A stretch of DNA of 64,000 bases from Nocardioides sp. GTDB lineage: Bacteria; Actinomycetota; Actinomycetes; Propionibacteriales; Nocardioidaceae. The stretch spans positions 17,036 through 81,035 of the forward strand of contig NZ_JAURVJ010000213.1 in NCBI RefSeq assembly GCF_030655615.1. The letters run 5' to 3'. Position 1 is the stretch's first letter. Each line of letters begins with the position of its first letter. Under the pieces are notes generated by a model. The model saw nothing but the letters and a program-made list of their open reading frames with translations, did not search any database and was not told the DNA's origin. Shown piece after piece: positions 35,510-45,278 of this stretch. A program made the translations under genes and the position numbers.

Positions 35510-36718
35510 TCAGGCCCGCGAAAGGTTGGGAGCCTCGCGGTCGACGACCGCCGGGCGCACTAGGAGCGCGGCCGCGAGCGCGAGCAGCCCACCGCCGACG
35601 GACACCAGGTAGGCCGGCGACGCCCCGGCGGCGTCGATGACCACGCCGGCCAGCGCCGCCCCCGGTGCGACGCCGGCGACGATGCCGGTGTGGACGAGGG
35701 CCATGCCCTCGGTCAGCCGCGAGGGCGGCACGTTCTGCTCGGCCATCGACATGGTGGCGATCAGCGTCGGGGCGATCGAGAAGCCGGCGACGAAGAGCAC
35801 CGCGCCCATCAGCCACAGCGTGTCGATCAGCGCGAGCGGCACCATGGTCAGGGTCATCGCGGCGGCGCCCAGGCGCAGCCGCGACAGGACCGGACGACGC
35901 CAGCGGACCGCACCGGTGAGACCGCCGGCGATGAGGCTCCCGGCGGCCCACAGGGCGAGCAGGAAGCCCGCGATCGCCTTGTTGCCGCGCTCCTCGGTGA
36001 AGGCCACCGTCGTCACCTCGGCGGCGCCGAAGAGCGTGCCGAGGGCGAGCGAGGCGACCGTCAGCGGCAGCACCGTCGCCCACGGCATCCGGGCGCGGTC
36101 GCTGCGGTGGGCGAGCGGCGGGTGCGGCGGCGGCTCGGTGGTGCGCTGGGCGCTGAAGGCGAGGGTGCCGGCCACACCGACGGTGAGGGCGGTCGTGAGA
36201 CCGGCCACGGGGTGCACGGCGGTCGCGAGCACGGTCACGAGGATCGGGCCGGTGATGAACACGGCCTCGTCGGCCACCGCCTCCAGCGCGAACGCGGTCT
36301 GCCGGTCGGCGTCGCCGGGCAGCACGTGCGCCCACCGCGACCGCACGCACGCGCCGACGCCGGGCAGGGCCGCGCCGGTCACCGCGGCCAAGGCGTACGT
36401 CGCCGCGAGCGGCCACCCGGACTCCACCGACCACATCAGCGCGGCCAGCGCGACGCCCCACACGACGATGGCCACCGGCAGCACGCGGGACTGGCCGAAC
36501 CGGTCGATCCACCGCGCCTGGAGCACCGCGAACGCCGCGTTGGCCAGCAGGCTCACGCCGGAGACCGAGCCCGCCAGGCCGTAGGACCCGGACTCGGCCT
36601 CGACGAGCAGCACGATCCCGAGGCCGACCATCGCGATCGGCAGCCGCGCGACGAGCCCCGTGGCGGAGAACAGCGCGGTGCCGGGTCGGGCCAGGATCTG
36701 GCGGTACGTGTTCAGCAT
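35510..36718 (-). CDS. MFS transporter
   Basis: The 402-residue major facilitator has about 12 membrane helices with a cytoplasmic loop (TEPPPHPPLAHRSDRAR) near the middle. The motif-A-like RWIDRFGQSR lies between helices 2 and 3. It resembles drug/metabolite exporters, but the substrate is unknown. The ATG at 36718 (MLNTYRQILARPG) is chosen; the track start at 36994 includes shadow sequence. It is divergent from the hybrid kinase across 124 bp, which may carry both promoters. Confidence 0.85.
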   Translation of the reverse strand: MLNTYRQILARPGTALFSATGLVARLPIAMVGLGIVLLVEAESGSYGLAGSVSGVSLLANAAFAVLQARWIDRFGQSRVLPVAIVVWGVALAALMWSVESGWPLAATYALAAVTGAALPGVGACVRSRWAHVLPGDADRQTAFALEAVADEAVFITGPILVTVLATAVHPVAGLTTALTVGVAGTLAFSAQRTTEPPPHPPLAHRSDRARMPWATVLPLTVASLALGTLFGAAEVTTVAFTEERGNKAIAGFLLALWAAGSLIAGGLTGAVRWRRPVLSRLRLGAAAMTLTMVPLALIDTLWLMGAVLFVAGFSIAPTLIATMSMAEQNVPPSRLTEGMALVHTGIVAGVAPGAALAGVVIDAAGASPAYLVSVGGGLLALAAALLVRPAVVDREAPNLSRA

Positions 36719-36842
36719 CTCCCGCGGAGCATATCCACGTAGTCTTCGGGCACGAACGGACGCGCGTGCCGCCCCTCTCGGGGTGCGGCCGGCAGCCACG
36801 AACCCGCTGGAACACCCGGCGGCCACCGAGTGACGAGACACG

Positions 36843-39092
36843 ATGACGTCGTACGACATGGGGTCGGCGCGCCGGGCACGCCGGGCCCGTCGTGGGGTCG
36901 TCGTGCTCGTGACGCTGCTCCTGGTGGCGACGGCGCTCGGGTGCGTGCTGAGCTCGCGGGCCGTGCACGCCGAGCAGCAGACCCGCTTCGACAACCAGGC
37001 CGACCGGCTCGACGCCGCCCTGACCGAGCGGATGACGGCCTACGAGCAGGTCCTGCGCGGCGGGCTCGGACTGTTCGAGGCCTCGGGCGACGTGACCCGG
37101 GCCGACTGGGTCCGCTACGTCGAGACCCTGCGGCTCGACGAGCGCTACCCCGGCTTCAAGTCGCTGACCTACGCCAAGGCCGTCGCCCCCCGCAACCTCG
37201 TACGCTTCGAGGCCGAGGTCCGGCGCACCACGCCCGTCACCGCCGACGGCGGCCGGCCCTACACGGTGCGCAGCCCGGTCGGGGCGAGCGGCACCCCCGG
37301 TGTCCACGCGCCGATCCTCTTCGTCGCGCCCGACGTCCCGGCCAACCGCTCGGTCCTCGGCGTCGACATGATGATGGAGCCGGAGCGGCGCGCCGCCATG
37401 ACCAAGGCGGTGTCCACCGGTCAGGCGGTCGCCAGCCCGCGGCTCCGGCTCTCGGGCAGCACCAGCGACGAGGCCGGGTTCATCGTCTTCGTCCCCGTCG
37501 TCGTCAGGGACAAGCTGCGCGGCTGGGTGACCGCCGCGTTCCTCATGGAGAACTTCACGAAGGGAGTCGAGGTCGCCCGCGCCACCGACCTGCACTTCGA
37601 GATCCGGGACCGCCCCGGGCCCGACGCGCTGCTGCTCCACTCGACGGCCGGCGTCGACGCCACCGACGCGCCCCTGCCGCTGCCCGACGAGGACGCGGCG
37701 TTCACCGCGGTCCGCACGGTCCAGGTGCCGGGCCGGACCTGGAAGGTCCGCTACGTCGCGCCCGACGGCTTCGTGCCGACCGGGTCGTCACTGGTGCCGT
37801 GGCTGGTCGGGCTGCTCGGGATGCTGCTGATCGGCGCCGTCGTGCTCCTCGCGCACGGGACCGAGCGCTGGCGACGCCTGGCCGTCCTCCTCGACCAGCA
37901 GGCGACGGTGCTGCAGGAGGCCCGCGAGGAGGCGGAGGCGGCGACGCTCGCGAAGTCGACCTTCCTGGCGACGATGTCCCACGAGATCCGCACGCCGCTC
38001 AACGCCGTGCTCGGCGCCAACAGCGTGCTCCTGGACACCCGGCTCGACCCGCTGCAGGCGTCGTACGCCGGCATGATCCGCGACAGCGGCCAGCACCTGC
38101 TCCACGTCGTCAACGAGATCCTCGACCTGTCCAAGGCCGAGGCCGGGCGGGTGGTGCTCGAGCACGCGCCGTTCGACCTCGACCAGTGCGTCACCACGGT
38201 GCTCGACCTGGTCGGCACCGAGGCGCAGCGTCGCGACGTCGCCCTCACGGCCGAGCAGGACGCCCCCCACCTCGTCGTCGGCGACGTGGCCCGGCTGCGG
38301 CAGGTGCTGCTGAACCTGGTGGGCAACGCCGTGAAGTTCACGCCGGCCGGCGGCCGGGTGGTGGTGACCGCGGCGCCGGTGACCGGTGCTGTTGACGGGG
38401 CGGGCCTGGTCGCCTTCGAGGTCGCCGACACCGGGGTCGGGATCGCGCCCGAGCGGATCGCCGAGCTCTTCGACCCCTACGTCCAGGCGGAGCCGTCGAC
38501 CACCCGTACCCACGGCGGCACCGGCCTCGGGCTCACCATCGCCCGCAGGCTCGTCGAGGCGATGGGCGGCACGCTGACCCTCCACAGCACCCTCGGCGAG
38601 GGCACGACGTTCCTGTTCACGGTGCCGCTGCCGGCGGCGTCGGAGGCCGTCGACGGCGGCGCTGGCGTCGAGCCGGTCGAGCCGGTCGGGGAGGTGCCCG
38701 CCCTGCGGGTGCTCGTCGCCGAGGACGACCCGATGAGCCGCGAGCTGCTGGAGCACATGCTCGAGCGGCTCGGGCACCACGCCGACGCGGTCGACGACGG
38801 GGCCGCGGCCGTGGCGGCCGCCGAGGCGACGGCCTACGACGTGGTGCTGCTCGACCGCCACATGCCCGGCCTCGACGGGCTCGAGGCGGCCCGCCGGATC
38901 CGTGGGCTGCGACCGGTGGGCCCGCGGATCGTCGCGATCAGCGGCAGCGTCGGTCCCGACGGGGGCCTCGGCGACCTGGCCGACGACGTGGTCGCCAAGC
39001 CCTACGGCCTCGACGACCTCGCCGCCGCCCTCGGCCGGGCCCGCGCCGACGCACCCGTCACCCCTCCGGAGGGCGACGCCCTCCTACGATGA
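36843..39092 (+). CDS. Hybrid sensor histidine kinase (CHASE-HisKA-HATPase-REC)
   Basis: The 749-residue protein has one membrane helix (20-42), an extracytoplasmic CHASE domain (about 60-250, with [19 protein letters not shown] and [12 protein letters not shown]) and a second helix (about 320-340). These are followed by HisKA with [18 protein letters not shown] (His near 381), HATPase with [16 protein letters not shown] and DTGVGI, and a C-terminal receiver with [18 protein letters not shown] and [19 protein letters not shown] domains sense small ligands such as cytokinin-like molecules or peptides. No cognate response regulator is adjacent. Confidence 0.9.
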   Translation: MTSYDMGSARRARRARRGVVVLVTLLLVATALGCVLSSRAVHAEQQTRFDNQADRLDAALTERMTAYEQVLRGGLGLFEASGDVTRADWVRYVETLRLDERYPGFKSLTYAKAVAPRNLVRFEAEVRRTTPVTADGGRPYTVRSPVGASGTPGVHAPILFVAPDVPANRSVLGVDMMMEPERRAAMTKAVSTGQAVASPRLRLSGSTSDEAGFIVFVPVVVRDKLRGWVTAAFLMENFTKGVEVARATDLHFEIRDRPGPDALLLHSTAGVDATDAPLPLPDEDAAFTAVRTVQVPGRTWKVRYVAPDGFVPTGSSLVPWLVGLLGMLLIGAVVLLAHGTERWRRLAVLLDQQATVLQEAREEAEAATLAKSTFLATMSHEIRTPLNAVLGANSVLLDTRLDPLQASYAGMIRDSGQHLLHVVNEILDLSKAEAGRVVLEHAPFDLDQCVTTVLDLVGTEAQRRDVALTAEQDAPHLVVGDVARLRQVLLNLVGNAVKFTPAGGRVVVTAAPVTGAVDGAGLVAFEVADTGVGIAPERIAELFDPYVQAEPSTTRTHGGTGLGLTIARRLVEAMGGTLTLHSTLGEGTTFLFTVPLPAASEAVDGGAGVEPVEPVGEVPALRVLVAEDDPMSRELLEHMLERLGHHADAVDDGAAAVAAAEATAYDVVLLDRHMPGLDGLEAARRIRGLRPVGPRIVAISGSVGPDGGLGDLADDVVAKPYGLDDLAAALGRARADAPVTPPEGDALLR

Positions 39093-39096
39093 CCGG

Positions 39097-40176
39097 GTGC
39101 CCGACGCCTCGCCGTACGACGCCCTGCTCCTCGTCTCCTTCGGCGGACCCGAGGGGCCCGACGACGTCGTGCCGTTCCTCGAGAACGTCACACGCGGCCG
39201 CGGGATCCCGCGCGAGCGGCTCGAGGAGGTCGGCCAGCACTACTACCTGTTCGGCGGCCGCTCGCCGATCAACGACCAGAACCGGTCGTTCCTGGACGCG
39301 CTGCGCGCCGACCTCGACGAGCACGGCATCGACCTGCCCGTCTACTGGGGCAACCGCAACTGGGACCCCTACCTGCGCGGCACCCTCGAGCAGATGGCGG
39401 CCGACGGGATCGAGCGTGCGGCCTGCTTCGTCACGAGCGCCTACTCGTCGTGGTCGAGCTGCCGGCAGTACCGCGAGAACCTCTTCGACGCCGTCGAGGG
39501 GCTCGACGGGGCGCCGCGGCTCGACAAGCTGCGCCACTACTTCAACCACCCCGGCTTCGTGGCGCCGGTCGTCGACGCGACGGTCGCGGCCCTGGCCGAG
39601 CTGCCCGAGGACGCACGCATCGTGTTCGTCACCCACTCCATCCCCACCGCGATGAACGACAGCAGCGGACCCCCGGACCGCGAGGGCACCTACGTGACCC
39701 AGCACCTCGACGTCGCCCAGGTCGTCGTCGACGCCGTCGCCGCGCAGACCGGCCGCCGTCACGGCCACGACCTCGTCTACTGCTCGCGCTCGGGCTCGCC
39801 GCAGACGCCGTGGCTCGAGCCCGACGTCAACGACCACCTCGAGGCGCTGTCCGCCGCCGGCGTGCCCGGCGTGGCCGTGGTCCCGGTCGGGTTCGTCTCC
39901 GACCACATGGAGGTCATCTACGACCTCGACACCGAGGCCCAGGAGACCGCCGAGCGACTTGGCCTGCCGTTCCGCCGGGCGGCCACCCCCGGCGACGACC
40001 CGCGGTTCGTCGCGGTCGTGCGCGACCTGCTCCTCGAGCGGGCTGCGGTCGAGCGGGGCGAGGACGTGGCCAGGGCCGCCGAAGGTGCGTTCGGGGCGTG
40101 CTGGGACCGATGCCCGGTCGGGTGCTGCCCCAACCCGCGCGCGCCGCGGCCCGCGCTGACCGGCGTACCGGAGTGA
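39097..40176 (+). CDS. hemH: Ferrochelatase (coproporphyrin ferrochelatase type)
   Basis: This 359-residue protein inserts iron into the porphyrin ring; in actinobacteria the substrate is coproporphyrin III. It has [22 protein letters not shown] at the N-terminus, [16 protein letters not shown], the catalytic His in [11 protein letters not shown] and the [14 protein letters not shown] signature. A C-terminal [13 protein letters not shown] cluster of cysteines is consistent with a 2Fe-2S centre as in other actinobacterial ferrochelatases. The GTG at 39097 lies 4 bp past the kinase stop; the stop overlaps the next GTG. Confidence 0.93.
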   Translation: MPDASPYDALLLVSFGGPEGPDDVVPFLENVTRGRGIPRERLEEVGQHYYLFGGRSPINDQNRSFLDALRADLDEHGIDLPVYWGNRNWDPYLRGTLEQMAADGIERAACFVTSAYSSWSSCRQYRENLFDAVEGLDGAPRLDKLRHYFNHPGFVAPVVDATVAALAELPEDARIVFVTHSIPTAMNDSSGPPDREGTYVTQHLDVAQVVVDAVAAQTGRRHGHDLVYCSRSGSPQTPWLEPDVNDHLEALSAAGVPGVAVVPVGFVSDHMEVIYDLDTEAQETAERLGLPFRRAATPGDDPRFVAVVRDLLLERAAVERGEDVARAAEGAFGACWDRCPVGCCPNPRAPRPALTGVPE

Positions 40177-40991
40177 GCAGCGACGCTCCCGGGCTGGCCT
40201 CCGAGCTCGCCGACCTCGCCATCGAGGTCGCCCGCGAGGCGGCCGCCCTGGTCCGGGAGCGCCGGCTCGGCACGGTCACCGTCGCCGACACCAAGACCAG
40301 CGCGATCGACGTCGTCACCGAGGCCGACCGCGCCACCGAGGCCCTCGTGCGCGACCGCATCCTGGCCCGGCGCCCCGACGACGCGATCCTCGGCGAGGAG
40401 GGCGACGACGTCGTCGGCACCTCCGGCGTGCGCTGGATCGTCGACCCGATCGACGGGACCGTCAACTTCCTCTACGGCATCCCGCAGTACGCCGTCTCGC
40501 TGGCCGCCGAGGTCGACGGCGTCGTCGTCGCGGGCGTGGTGGTCGACGTGGCCAAGGACGTCTTCTACGTCGCCCGCCCCGGCGCCGACGCAGCGACCGT
40601 GGCCCTGCGCGACGACGTACCGATCCGGGTCGGCGAGCCCCGCCCCCTCGACCGGCGACTGGTCGCGACCGGCTTCTCCTACGTGACCGAGGTCAAGGTC
40701 GTCCAGGCCGCGGCCGTCGGGGTCCTGCTGCCCCGCATCCGCGACATCCGGCGCCTCGGCTCCTGCGCCCTCGACCTGTGCCACGTGGCCGAGGGGAGGC
40801 TCGACGCCTACGTCGAGGAGGGCGTCAACCTGTGGGACCACGCGGCCGGCGGACTCATCGCCCGGGCGGCCGGCGCCCGCACCGAGACCGGCCCCGGAGC
40901 GGGCGGCCTGACCCTCCTGCTGTGTGCTCCGGCACACGGCTTCGACGACATGCGGCAGGCCACCCTCGAGGCGGGGTTCTGGGCGGAATAG
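40173..40991 (+). CDS. Inositol monophosphatase family protein
   Basis: The 272-residue phosphatase has the lithium-sensitive Mg-dependent signature GEEGDDV, then [22 protein letters not shown] (metal-binding Asp residues) and [14 protein letters not shown] near the C-terminus. It could dephosphorylate inositol-1-phosphate, histidinol phosphate or a similar sugar phosphate; the family is not substrate-predictive by eye. The GTG at 40173 overlaps the hemH stop (GTGA), so the two are translationally coupled. Confidence 0.88.
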   Translation: MSSDAPGLASELADLAIEVAREAAALVRERRLGTVTVADTKTSAIDVVTEADRATEALVRDRILARRPDDAILGEEGDDVVGTSGVRWIVDPIDGTVNFLYGIPQYAVSLAAEVDGVVVAGVVVDVAKDVFYVARPGADAATVALRDDVPIRVGEPRPLDRRLVATGFSYVTEVKVVQAAAVGVLLPRIRDIRRLGSCALDLCHVAEGRLDAYVEEGVNLWDHAAGGLIARAAGARTETGPGAGGLTLLLCAPAHGFDDMRQATLEAGFWAE

Positions 40992-41129
40992 CGCGGCGGT
41001 CCGCACCGTTCCGTCCACGCTTCCTGGACCGGTGTTCCGCCATTTGGATTGATGGTGCATGATCTGCCCGCCGGGACCGGGGGCAACGGCATCCAGGGAC
41101 ACTGAACGTGGAGGGGAGTGAGCGACGCG

Positions 41130-41420
41130 ATGGCGACTGATTACGACGCACCGCGCAAGAACGAGGAAGACCAGTCCGAGGAGAGCATCGAAGAGCTCAA
41201 GGCGCGACGGCACGACAAGAACTCCGGCAAGGTCGACGAGGACGAGACGGAGGCCGCCGAGGCCTTCGAGCTCCCCGGCGCCGACCTGTCGCACGAGGAG
41301 CTCGCGGTCGAGGTCAAGCCCAAGCAGGAGGACGAGTTCACCTGCATGAGCTGCTTCCTCGTGCACCACCGCAGCCAGCTTGCGGACGAGAAGAAGATGA
41401 TCTGCGTCGACTGCGCCTGA
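41130..41420 (+). CDS. DUF4193 zinc-ribbon-like protein
   Basis: The 96-residue protein MATDYDAPRKNEEDQSEES... is acidic and ends with two CxxC motifs (FTCMSCFLVHH and MICVDCA), a probable zinc ribbon. DUF4193 is almost universally present in actinobacteria and has no assigned role. ATG 41130 matches the conserved family N-terminus, better than GTG 41118. A gagggga site is upstream. The preceding 138 bp shows no gene. Confidence 0.85.
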   Translation: MATDYDAPRKNEEDQSEESIEELKARRHDKNSGKVDEDETEAAEAFELPGADLSHEELAVEVKPKQEDEFTCMSCFLVHHRSQLADEKKMICVDCA

Positions 41421-41590
41421 CGCAGCGACACCCGGACAGCCACGGCCGCCGACCTGTGGGTCGGCGGTCGTTGTGCTTTTCCTACGTCGGCTGTGGTGCG
41501 AGCGCAGCGAGCCTCGAAGCCACGTCTGTTCCGTGTGGTCGCACGAGGGCCGGGTCGGGTGGCCGCGCGCGTAGCCCGACCCGGCGGTGC

Positions 41591-41742
41591 GTGAGCCACC
41601 GTTCCGGGCGATCCGAGGTGCCGGTTCGGTGGTGTGCTCACCGCCGGCCGGGCCGGCTCGGGTGGGCGGTCAGTGAGCCACCGTTCTGGGCGATCTGAGG
41701 GACTGGTTCGGTGGCGTACGCACCGCCGGCCCGGGCCGGCAA
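41591..41742. repeat. Two direct copies of an about 70-bp repeat, period 82
   Basis: gtgagccaccgttccgggcg at 41591 recurs, with few changes, at 41673 (gtgagccaccgttctgggcg). Both copies continue through a ggttcggtgg segment to caccgccggcc. It lies in a 718-bp gap without a convincing gene between DUF4193 and the PH-domain gene. Confidence 0.65.
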
Positions 41743-41771
41743 GCTCGCGAGGTGAAGTTCTACGACGAAAA

Positions 41772-41809
41772 TCCCGGTTTTAAGCCGAAGCTTCGTACGA
41801 GAACCGGGA
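41772..41809. terminator. Hairpin with arms tcccggtt/aaccggga
   Basis: Perfect 8-bp arms enclose a 22-nt loop containing the palindrome cgaagcttcg. This AT-richer segment stands out in the GC-rich gap. It may be a terminator, but a regulatory element cannot be excluded. Confidence 0.4.
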
Positions 41810-41844
41810 GAAACGTCAGGGAAGCGTGACTAGGGGACACAGGA

Positions 41845-42003
41845 GGGCTGTCCGCGCCGGACGAGGGCGCGGCGGAGCCCGCCCTTGTCTGCGCCCTCAA
41901 GCATCCCGGGAGAGGCTCGCTGTCAAGGATCGCGAAGCGACCGCGCAGCGGCGCGAAGCGTCCTTGACAGGGAGGCCCGGGATGCTAAGCGCGCGGACAG
42001 CCC
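41845..42003. other. 159-bp nested palindrome (structured element)
   Basis: Outer arms gggctgtccgcgc/gcgcggacagccc enclose gcatcccggg/cccgggatgc, then tgtcaagga/tccttgaca, then a central GC-rich stem. One side holds an extra hairpin (agggcgc ... gcgccct). Such multi-armed symmetry suggests a structured RNA or a miniature mobile element; no terminal duplication or ORF is clear. Confidence 0.6.
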
Positions 42004-42138
42004 GACCACGAATGACCCCAGGTGGACAAGGACCCAGCCACCCACCACCCGACCCCCGACACGCAACCCACCCAAGCCCGACACGCAAGACCCACCCAAC
42101 CCGTCGCACCGAGCACCCGGAGGTGGGATGATCCCGCC

Positions 42139-42663
42139 GTGGTCATCTCCCAGAAGCTGCTCAACCCGGGCGAAGAAATCCTCGTCAGCACCCGGACGCA
42201 CGCCAAGGCGCTGCTGCTGCCGCTGCTGACCCTCGTCGTGCTGCTGGCGGTGGGCGTGGTGGCGCAGGTGTTCATCGACCTCGACGACGCCGACACCGAG
42301 CGCATCCTGCAGCTGGTGATCTGGGCCGTCATCGCGGTGCTGGTGCTGTGGCGGGTGGTGTGGCCGTTCCTCGACTGGCTGCTGGCGTCCTACACGATCA
42401 CCAACCGGCGCCTGATCACGCGCCACGGCATCCTGACGCGTCGCGGGCACGACATCCCGCTGGGTCGCATCAGCGACGTGGCCTACGAGCGCGACATCAT
42501 CGACCGGATGCTCGGCTGCGGGACGCTGGTGATCAGCGACGCCAGCACCAACGGCCAGGTCCTGATCTACGACATCCCGCGGGTCGAGGAGACGCAGCGC
42601 GACCTCAACGACCTGCTCCACCGCCTGCACGGCGGCGAGACCCGGACGGCTGAGGGGCACTGA
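42139..42663 (+). CDS. PH-domain (bPH2) membrane protein
   Basis: The 174-residue protein starts at GTG 42139 (VVISQKLLNPGEEILV). It has two membrane helices (about 25-45 and 58-75) and a bacterial PH domain with ITNRRLITRHGILTRRGHDIPLGRISDVAYERD. This is the YdbT/bPH2 arrangement. The N-terminal part of the track ORF is palindrome sequence. The stop TGA overlaps the probable CTG start of the cyclase gene (CTGA), so the two are likely coupled. No function beyond membrane association is known. Confidence 0.84.
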   Translation: MVISQKLLNPGEEILVSTRTHAKALLLPLLTLVVLLAVGVVAQVFIDLDDADTERILQLVIWAVIAVLVLWRVVWPFLDWLLASYTITNRRLITRHGILTRRGHDIPLGRISDVAYERDIIDRMLGCGTLVISDASTNGQVLIYDIPRVEETQRDLNDLLHRLHGGETRTAEGH

Positions 42664-43679
42664 TCGACGGCGAGACCGACCCCACGGGCGAGAAGGCGTG
42701 GGCCGACCCGGGCGGGATCGTCGAGGCGATCCTGCGCGAGACGCCGTCCTACTCCGCCTCCCAGGTCGCGCGCGAGGCCGGGATCACGCTGGGGGAGGCC
42801 CGGCGGCTGTGGCGCGCGCTAGGGTTCCCCGAGGCCGAGGGGGCCGCGGTCTACACGGCCTCCGACGTCGAGGCGATCCGGACCCTGGTCGAGGCCATCA
42901 AGGGCGGGCTGCTCGACTTCGACCTGGCGATCACCATCACCCGGGCCCTCGGGCAGACGATGGCGCGCCTCGCCGACTGGGAGGTCGCGGCGCTCGTCCA
43001 CCGCGTCGAGGAGCTGCAGGCCGAGGCGGCCGAGGACGGCTCCGGCGGACCCGGTGACCGCACCGCCACGGCGATGCGGATGCTCGACGACCTGAGCGAC
43101 GGCTTCGAGACGATGATGGTCTATGCCTGGCGTCGCCACCTCGCGGCCGCGGTGTCGCGAATCGTCGCGCTCGGTGAGGCCGACGACCTGCACACGACCC
43201 AGCTGACGGTCGGGTTCGCCGACATCGTGAGCTTCACGGCGCTGAGCAACGAGATCTCCCGCGACCGGATCGGTGACCTGGTCGAGCTCTTCGAGTCGCG
43301 GTGCGCCGACGTCGTCGCCGCGCAGCGCGGCCGGGTCATCAAGAGCATCGGCGACTCGATCCTCTTCGTCAACGACGACCCGATCCGCGCGTTCGACACC
43401 GCCGAGGGGATCATCACGGTCATCGGCCGCGACAGCCGGATGCCCGACGTGCGCGTCGGCCTGGCCAGCGGGTCGGTCGTCATGCGGCTCGGCGACGTCT
43501 TCGGTCCGCCGGTCAACCTGGCCGCCCGGCTCACCGCCGTCGCCCGCCGCAACCGGATCATCATCGACGCCGCGACCGCGGCCCTGCTGCCCGAGGACCA
43601 GTTCGAGACCCGGCTGCTCCCCGAGCGCCCGGTACGCGGTTTCGGGCTGGTCGAGCCGGTCGCCGTACGCCGGCACTGA
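42660..43679 (+). CDS. Class III adenylate cyclase with regulatory N-domain; probable CTG start
   Basis: About 339 residues. The cyclase domain has FADIVSFT (metal Asp near 188), KSIGDSILF (Lys near 228, Asp near 232) and FGPPVNLAAR (Asn near 286, Arg near 290), all catalytic positions intact for ATP. Upstream of the track ATG (42960) the frame stays open for 100 codons and encodes a helical regulatory domain (AILRETPSYSASQVAREAGIT ... LWRALGFPEAEG) like that of mycobacterial Rv1264-type cyclases. Between the in-frame stop at 42651 and 42960 there is no ATG, GTG or TTG. CTG 42660, overlapping the PH-domain gene stop and preceded by gagggg, is therefore the best start. Confidence 0.8.
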   Translation: MIDGETDPTGEKAWADPGGIVEAILRETPSYSASQVAREAGITLGEARRLWRALGFPEAEGAAVYTASDVEAIRTLVEAIKGGLLDFDLAITITRALGQTMARLADWEVAALVHRVEELQAEAAEDGSGGPGDRTATAMRMLDDLSDGFETMMVYAWRRHLAAAVSRIVALGEADDLHTTQLTVGFADIVSFTALSNEISRDRIGDLVELFESRCADVVAAQRGRVIKSIGDSILFVNDDPIRAFDTAEGIITVIGRDSRMPDVRVGLASGSVVMRLGDVFGPPVNLAARLTAVARRNRIIIDAATAALLPEDQFETRLLPERPVRGFGLVEPVAVRRH

Positions 43680-43766
43680 GCAGCTTTCTCACAAACCGGT
43701 CTAGAGCACCGCATCGAATTCCCCCATACGGGTGTGCGTGGCGAGCTGCCTTCCTACGTTGTGGCT

Positions 43767-44084
43767 GTGCACGAGGTGCAGGGGATCCGCGTCGATCCCG
43801 TCGACCGGCGGGTGTGGGTCGACGGGGACGAGGTCGCGTTCTCGCGCAAGGAGTTCGACCTCCTGCACGCGCTCATCGCCCGCGCCGGACAGGTCGTCTC
43901 GCGCGAGGAGCTGATGCGCGACGTGTGGAACACGACCTTCTGGACCTCGTCCAAGACCATCGACGTCCACCTCGGCTGGATCCGTCGCAAGCTCAACGAC
44001 GACAGCCGGCGCCCGCACCTGATCACCACCCTGCGCGGTCGCGGCCTGCGCTTCGAGACCGAGGCGCCGGTCCGCGCGTCCTGA
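43767..44084 (+). CDS. Winged-helix DNA-binding protein (OmpR/PhoB-type output domain)
   Basis: The protein is about 105 residues and consists of a Trans_reg_C winged helix only: GDEVAFSRKEFDLLHALIARAGQVVSREELMRDVW and DVHLGWIRRKLNDD. No receiver domain is present. The start is uncertain (GTG 43734, 43761 or 43767); none has a ribosome binding site, and tacgtt at 43755-43760 could be a -10 giving a leaderless message. It is upstream of purK with a 20-bp gap, so it may be co-transcribed or may regulate the cyclase/pur region. Confidence 0.78.
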   Translation: MHEVQGIRVDPVDRRVWVDGDEVAFSRKEFDLLHALIARAGQVVSREELMRDVWNTTFWTSSKTIDVHLGWIRRKLNDDSRRPHLITTLRGRGLRFETEAPVRAS

Positions 44085-44104
44085 GGCCTCACTATCCTCG
44101 GCAC

Positions 44105-45271
44105 GTGTCCTCAGCCCCGCTCGTCGCGGTCGTCGGGGGCGGGCAGCTCGCGCGGATGATGGCCGAGCCGGCCGCCGCGCTCGGCATCCCGCTCCGCCTC
44201 CTCGCCGAGGCCGAGGGCGTCTCCGCCGCCCAGGTCATCGTCGACCAGCTCGTCGGCGACCACACCGACCTCGCCGACCTGCGCGCGGTGACCGCCGGCG
44301 CCGCCGTCGTCACCTTCGACCACGAGCACGTCCCGACCGACCACCTCCGCGCCCTCGCCGCCGACGGGGTCGCCGTACGCCCCGGTCCGGACGCGCTGGT
44401 CCACGCCCAGGACAAGGGCGTCATGCGTGAGCGGCTCGGCGCGCTCGGCGTCCCGTGCCCCCGCAACGCGATCGTCGCCACCCGGGCCGACGTCGAGGCG
44501 TTCGGGCTCCCGTGCGTGCTCAAGACCACCCGCGGCGGCTACGACGGCAAGGGGGTCTGGTTCGTCCGCTCGGCCGACGACCTCGAGACGGTGGCCGAGC
44601 CCCTGCGCGTGGCCGCCGAGACCGGCGTGCGCCTGCTGGCCGAGGAGCTCGTCGACTTCCGCCGCGAGCTGTCGGCCCTCGTGGTCCGCTCGCCCAGCGG
44701 CCAGGCGGCGGCCTACCCGGTCGTCGCCTCGACCCAGGTCGACGGGGTCTGCCGCGAGGTCGTCGCCCCGGCGCCCGACCTCGACCCCGACCTCGCCACC
44801 CAGGCCCAGCAGGTCGCGCTCACGATCGCCGGCGAGCTCGACGTGACCGGCGTCCTCGCGGTCGAGCTGTTCGAGACCGACGACGGCCGCATCCTCGTCA
44901 ACGAGCTGGCGATGCGGCCTCACAACACCGGCCACTGGACCCAGGACGGCGCGGTCACCTCGCAGTTCGAGAACCACCTGCGCGCGGTCCTCGACCTGCC
45001 GCTCGGCTCGCCGGCAGCGCGCGAGCCGTGGACCGTGATGGTCAACATCCTCGGCGGACCCAGCGACCAGGTCGGCCGCCTCTACGACGGTTACCCCCAC
45101 GCCATGGCCCGCGACCCGCACCTGCGCGTCCACCTCTACGGCAAGGACCTGCGGCCGGGCCGCAAGGTCGGCCACGTCAACGCCTACGGCGACGACCTCG
45201 ACGACTGCCTCGAGCGCGCGCGGCACGCCGCCGCGTGGTTCCGCGGCGACCTCGGCAATGAGAGCGAGTGA
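44105..45271 (+). CDS. purK: 5-(carboxyamino)imidazole ribonucleotide synthase
   Basis: PurK makes N5-CAIR from AIR, bicarbonate and ATP in purine synthesis. The 388-residue ATP-grasp enzyme has [17 protein letters not shown] at the N-terminus, [15 protein letters not shown] (ATP-grasp loop, about 135-150) and [20 protein letters not shown] metal/catalytic region. The GTG at 44105 ([13 protein letters not shown]) is chosen. It overlaps the purE region, giving the standard purK-purE pair. Confidence 0.94.
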   Translation: MSSAPLVAVVGGGQLARMMAEPAAALGIPLRLLAEAEGVSAAQVIVDQLVGDHTDLADLRAVTAGAAVVTFDHEHVPTDHLRALAADGVAVRPGPDALVHAQDKGVMRERLGALGVPCPRNAIVATRADVEAFGLPCVLKTTRGGYDGKGVWFVRSADDLETVAEPLRVAAETGVRLLAEELVDFRRELSALVVRSPSGQAAAYPVVASTQVDGVCREVVAPAPDLDPDLATQAQQVALTIAGELDVTGVLAVELFETDDGRILVNELAMRPHNTGHWTQDGAVTSQFENHLRAVLDLPLGSPAAREPWTVMVNILGGPSDQVGRLYDGYPHAMARDPHLRVHLYGKDLRPGRKVGHVNAYGDDLDDCLERARHAAAWFRGDLGNESE

Positions 45272-45278
45272 CAGCACC

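Noticed and set aside
41421-42138. Possible tRNA, phage attachment site or toxin gene in the 718-bp gap
   Set aside because: No cloverleaf, no integrase and no ORF with natural composition; only repeats and palindromes are supported.
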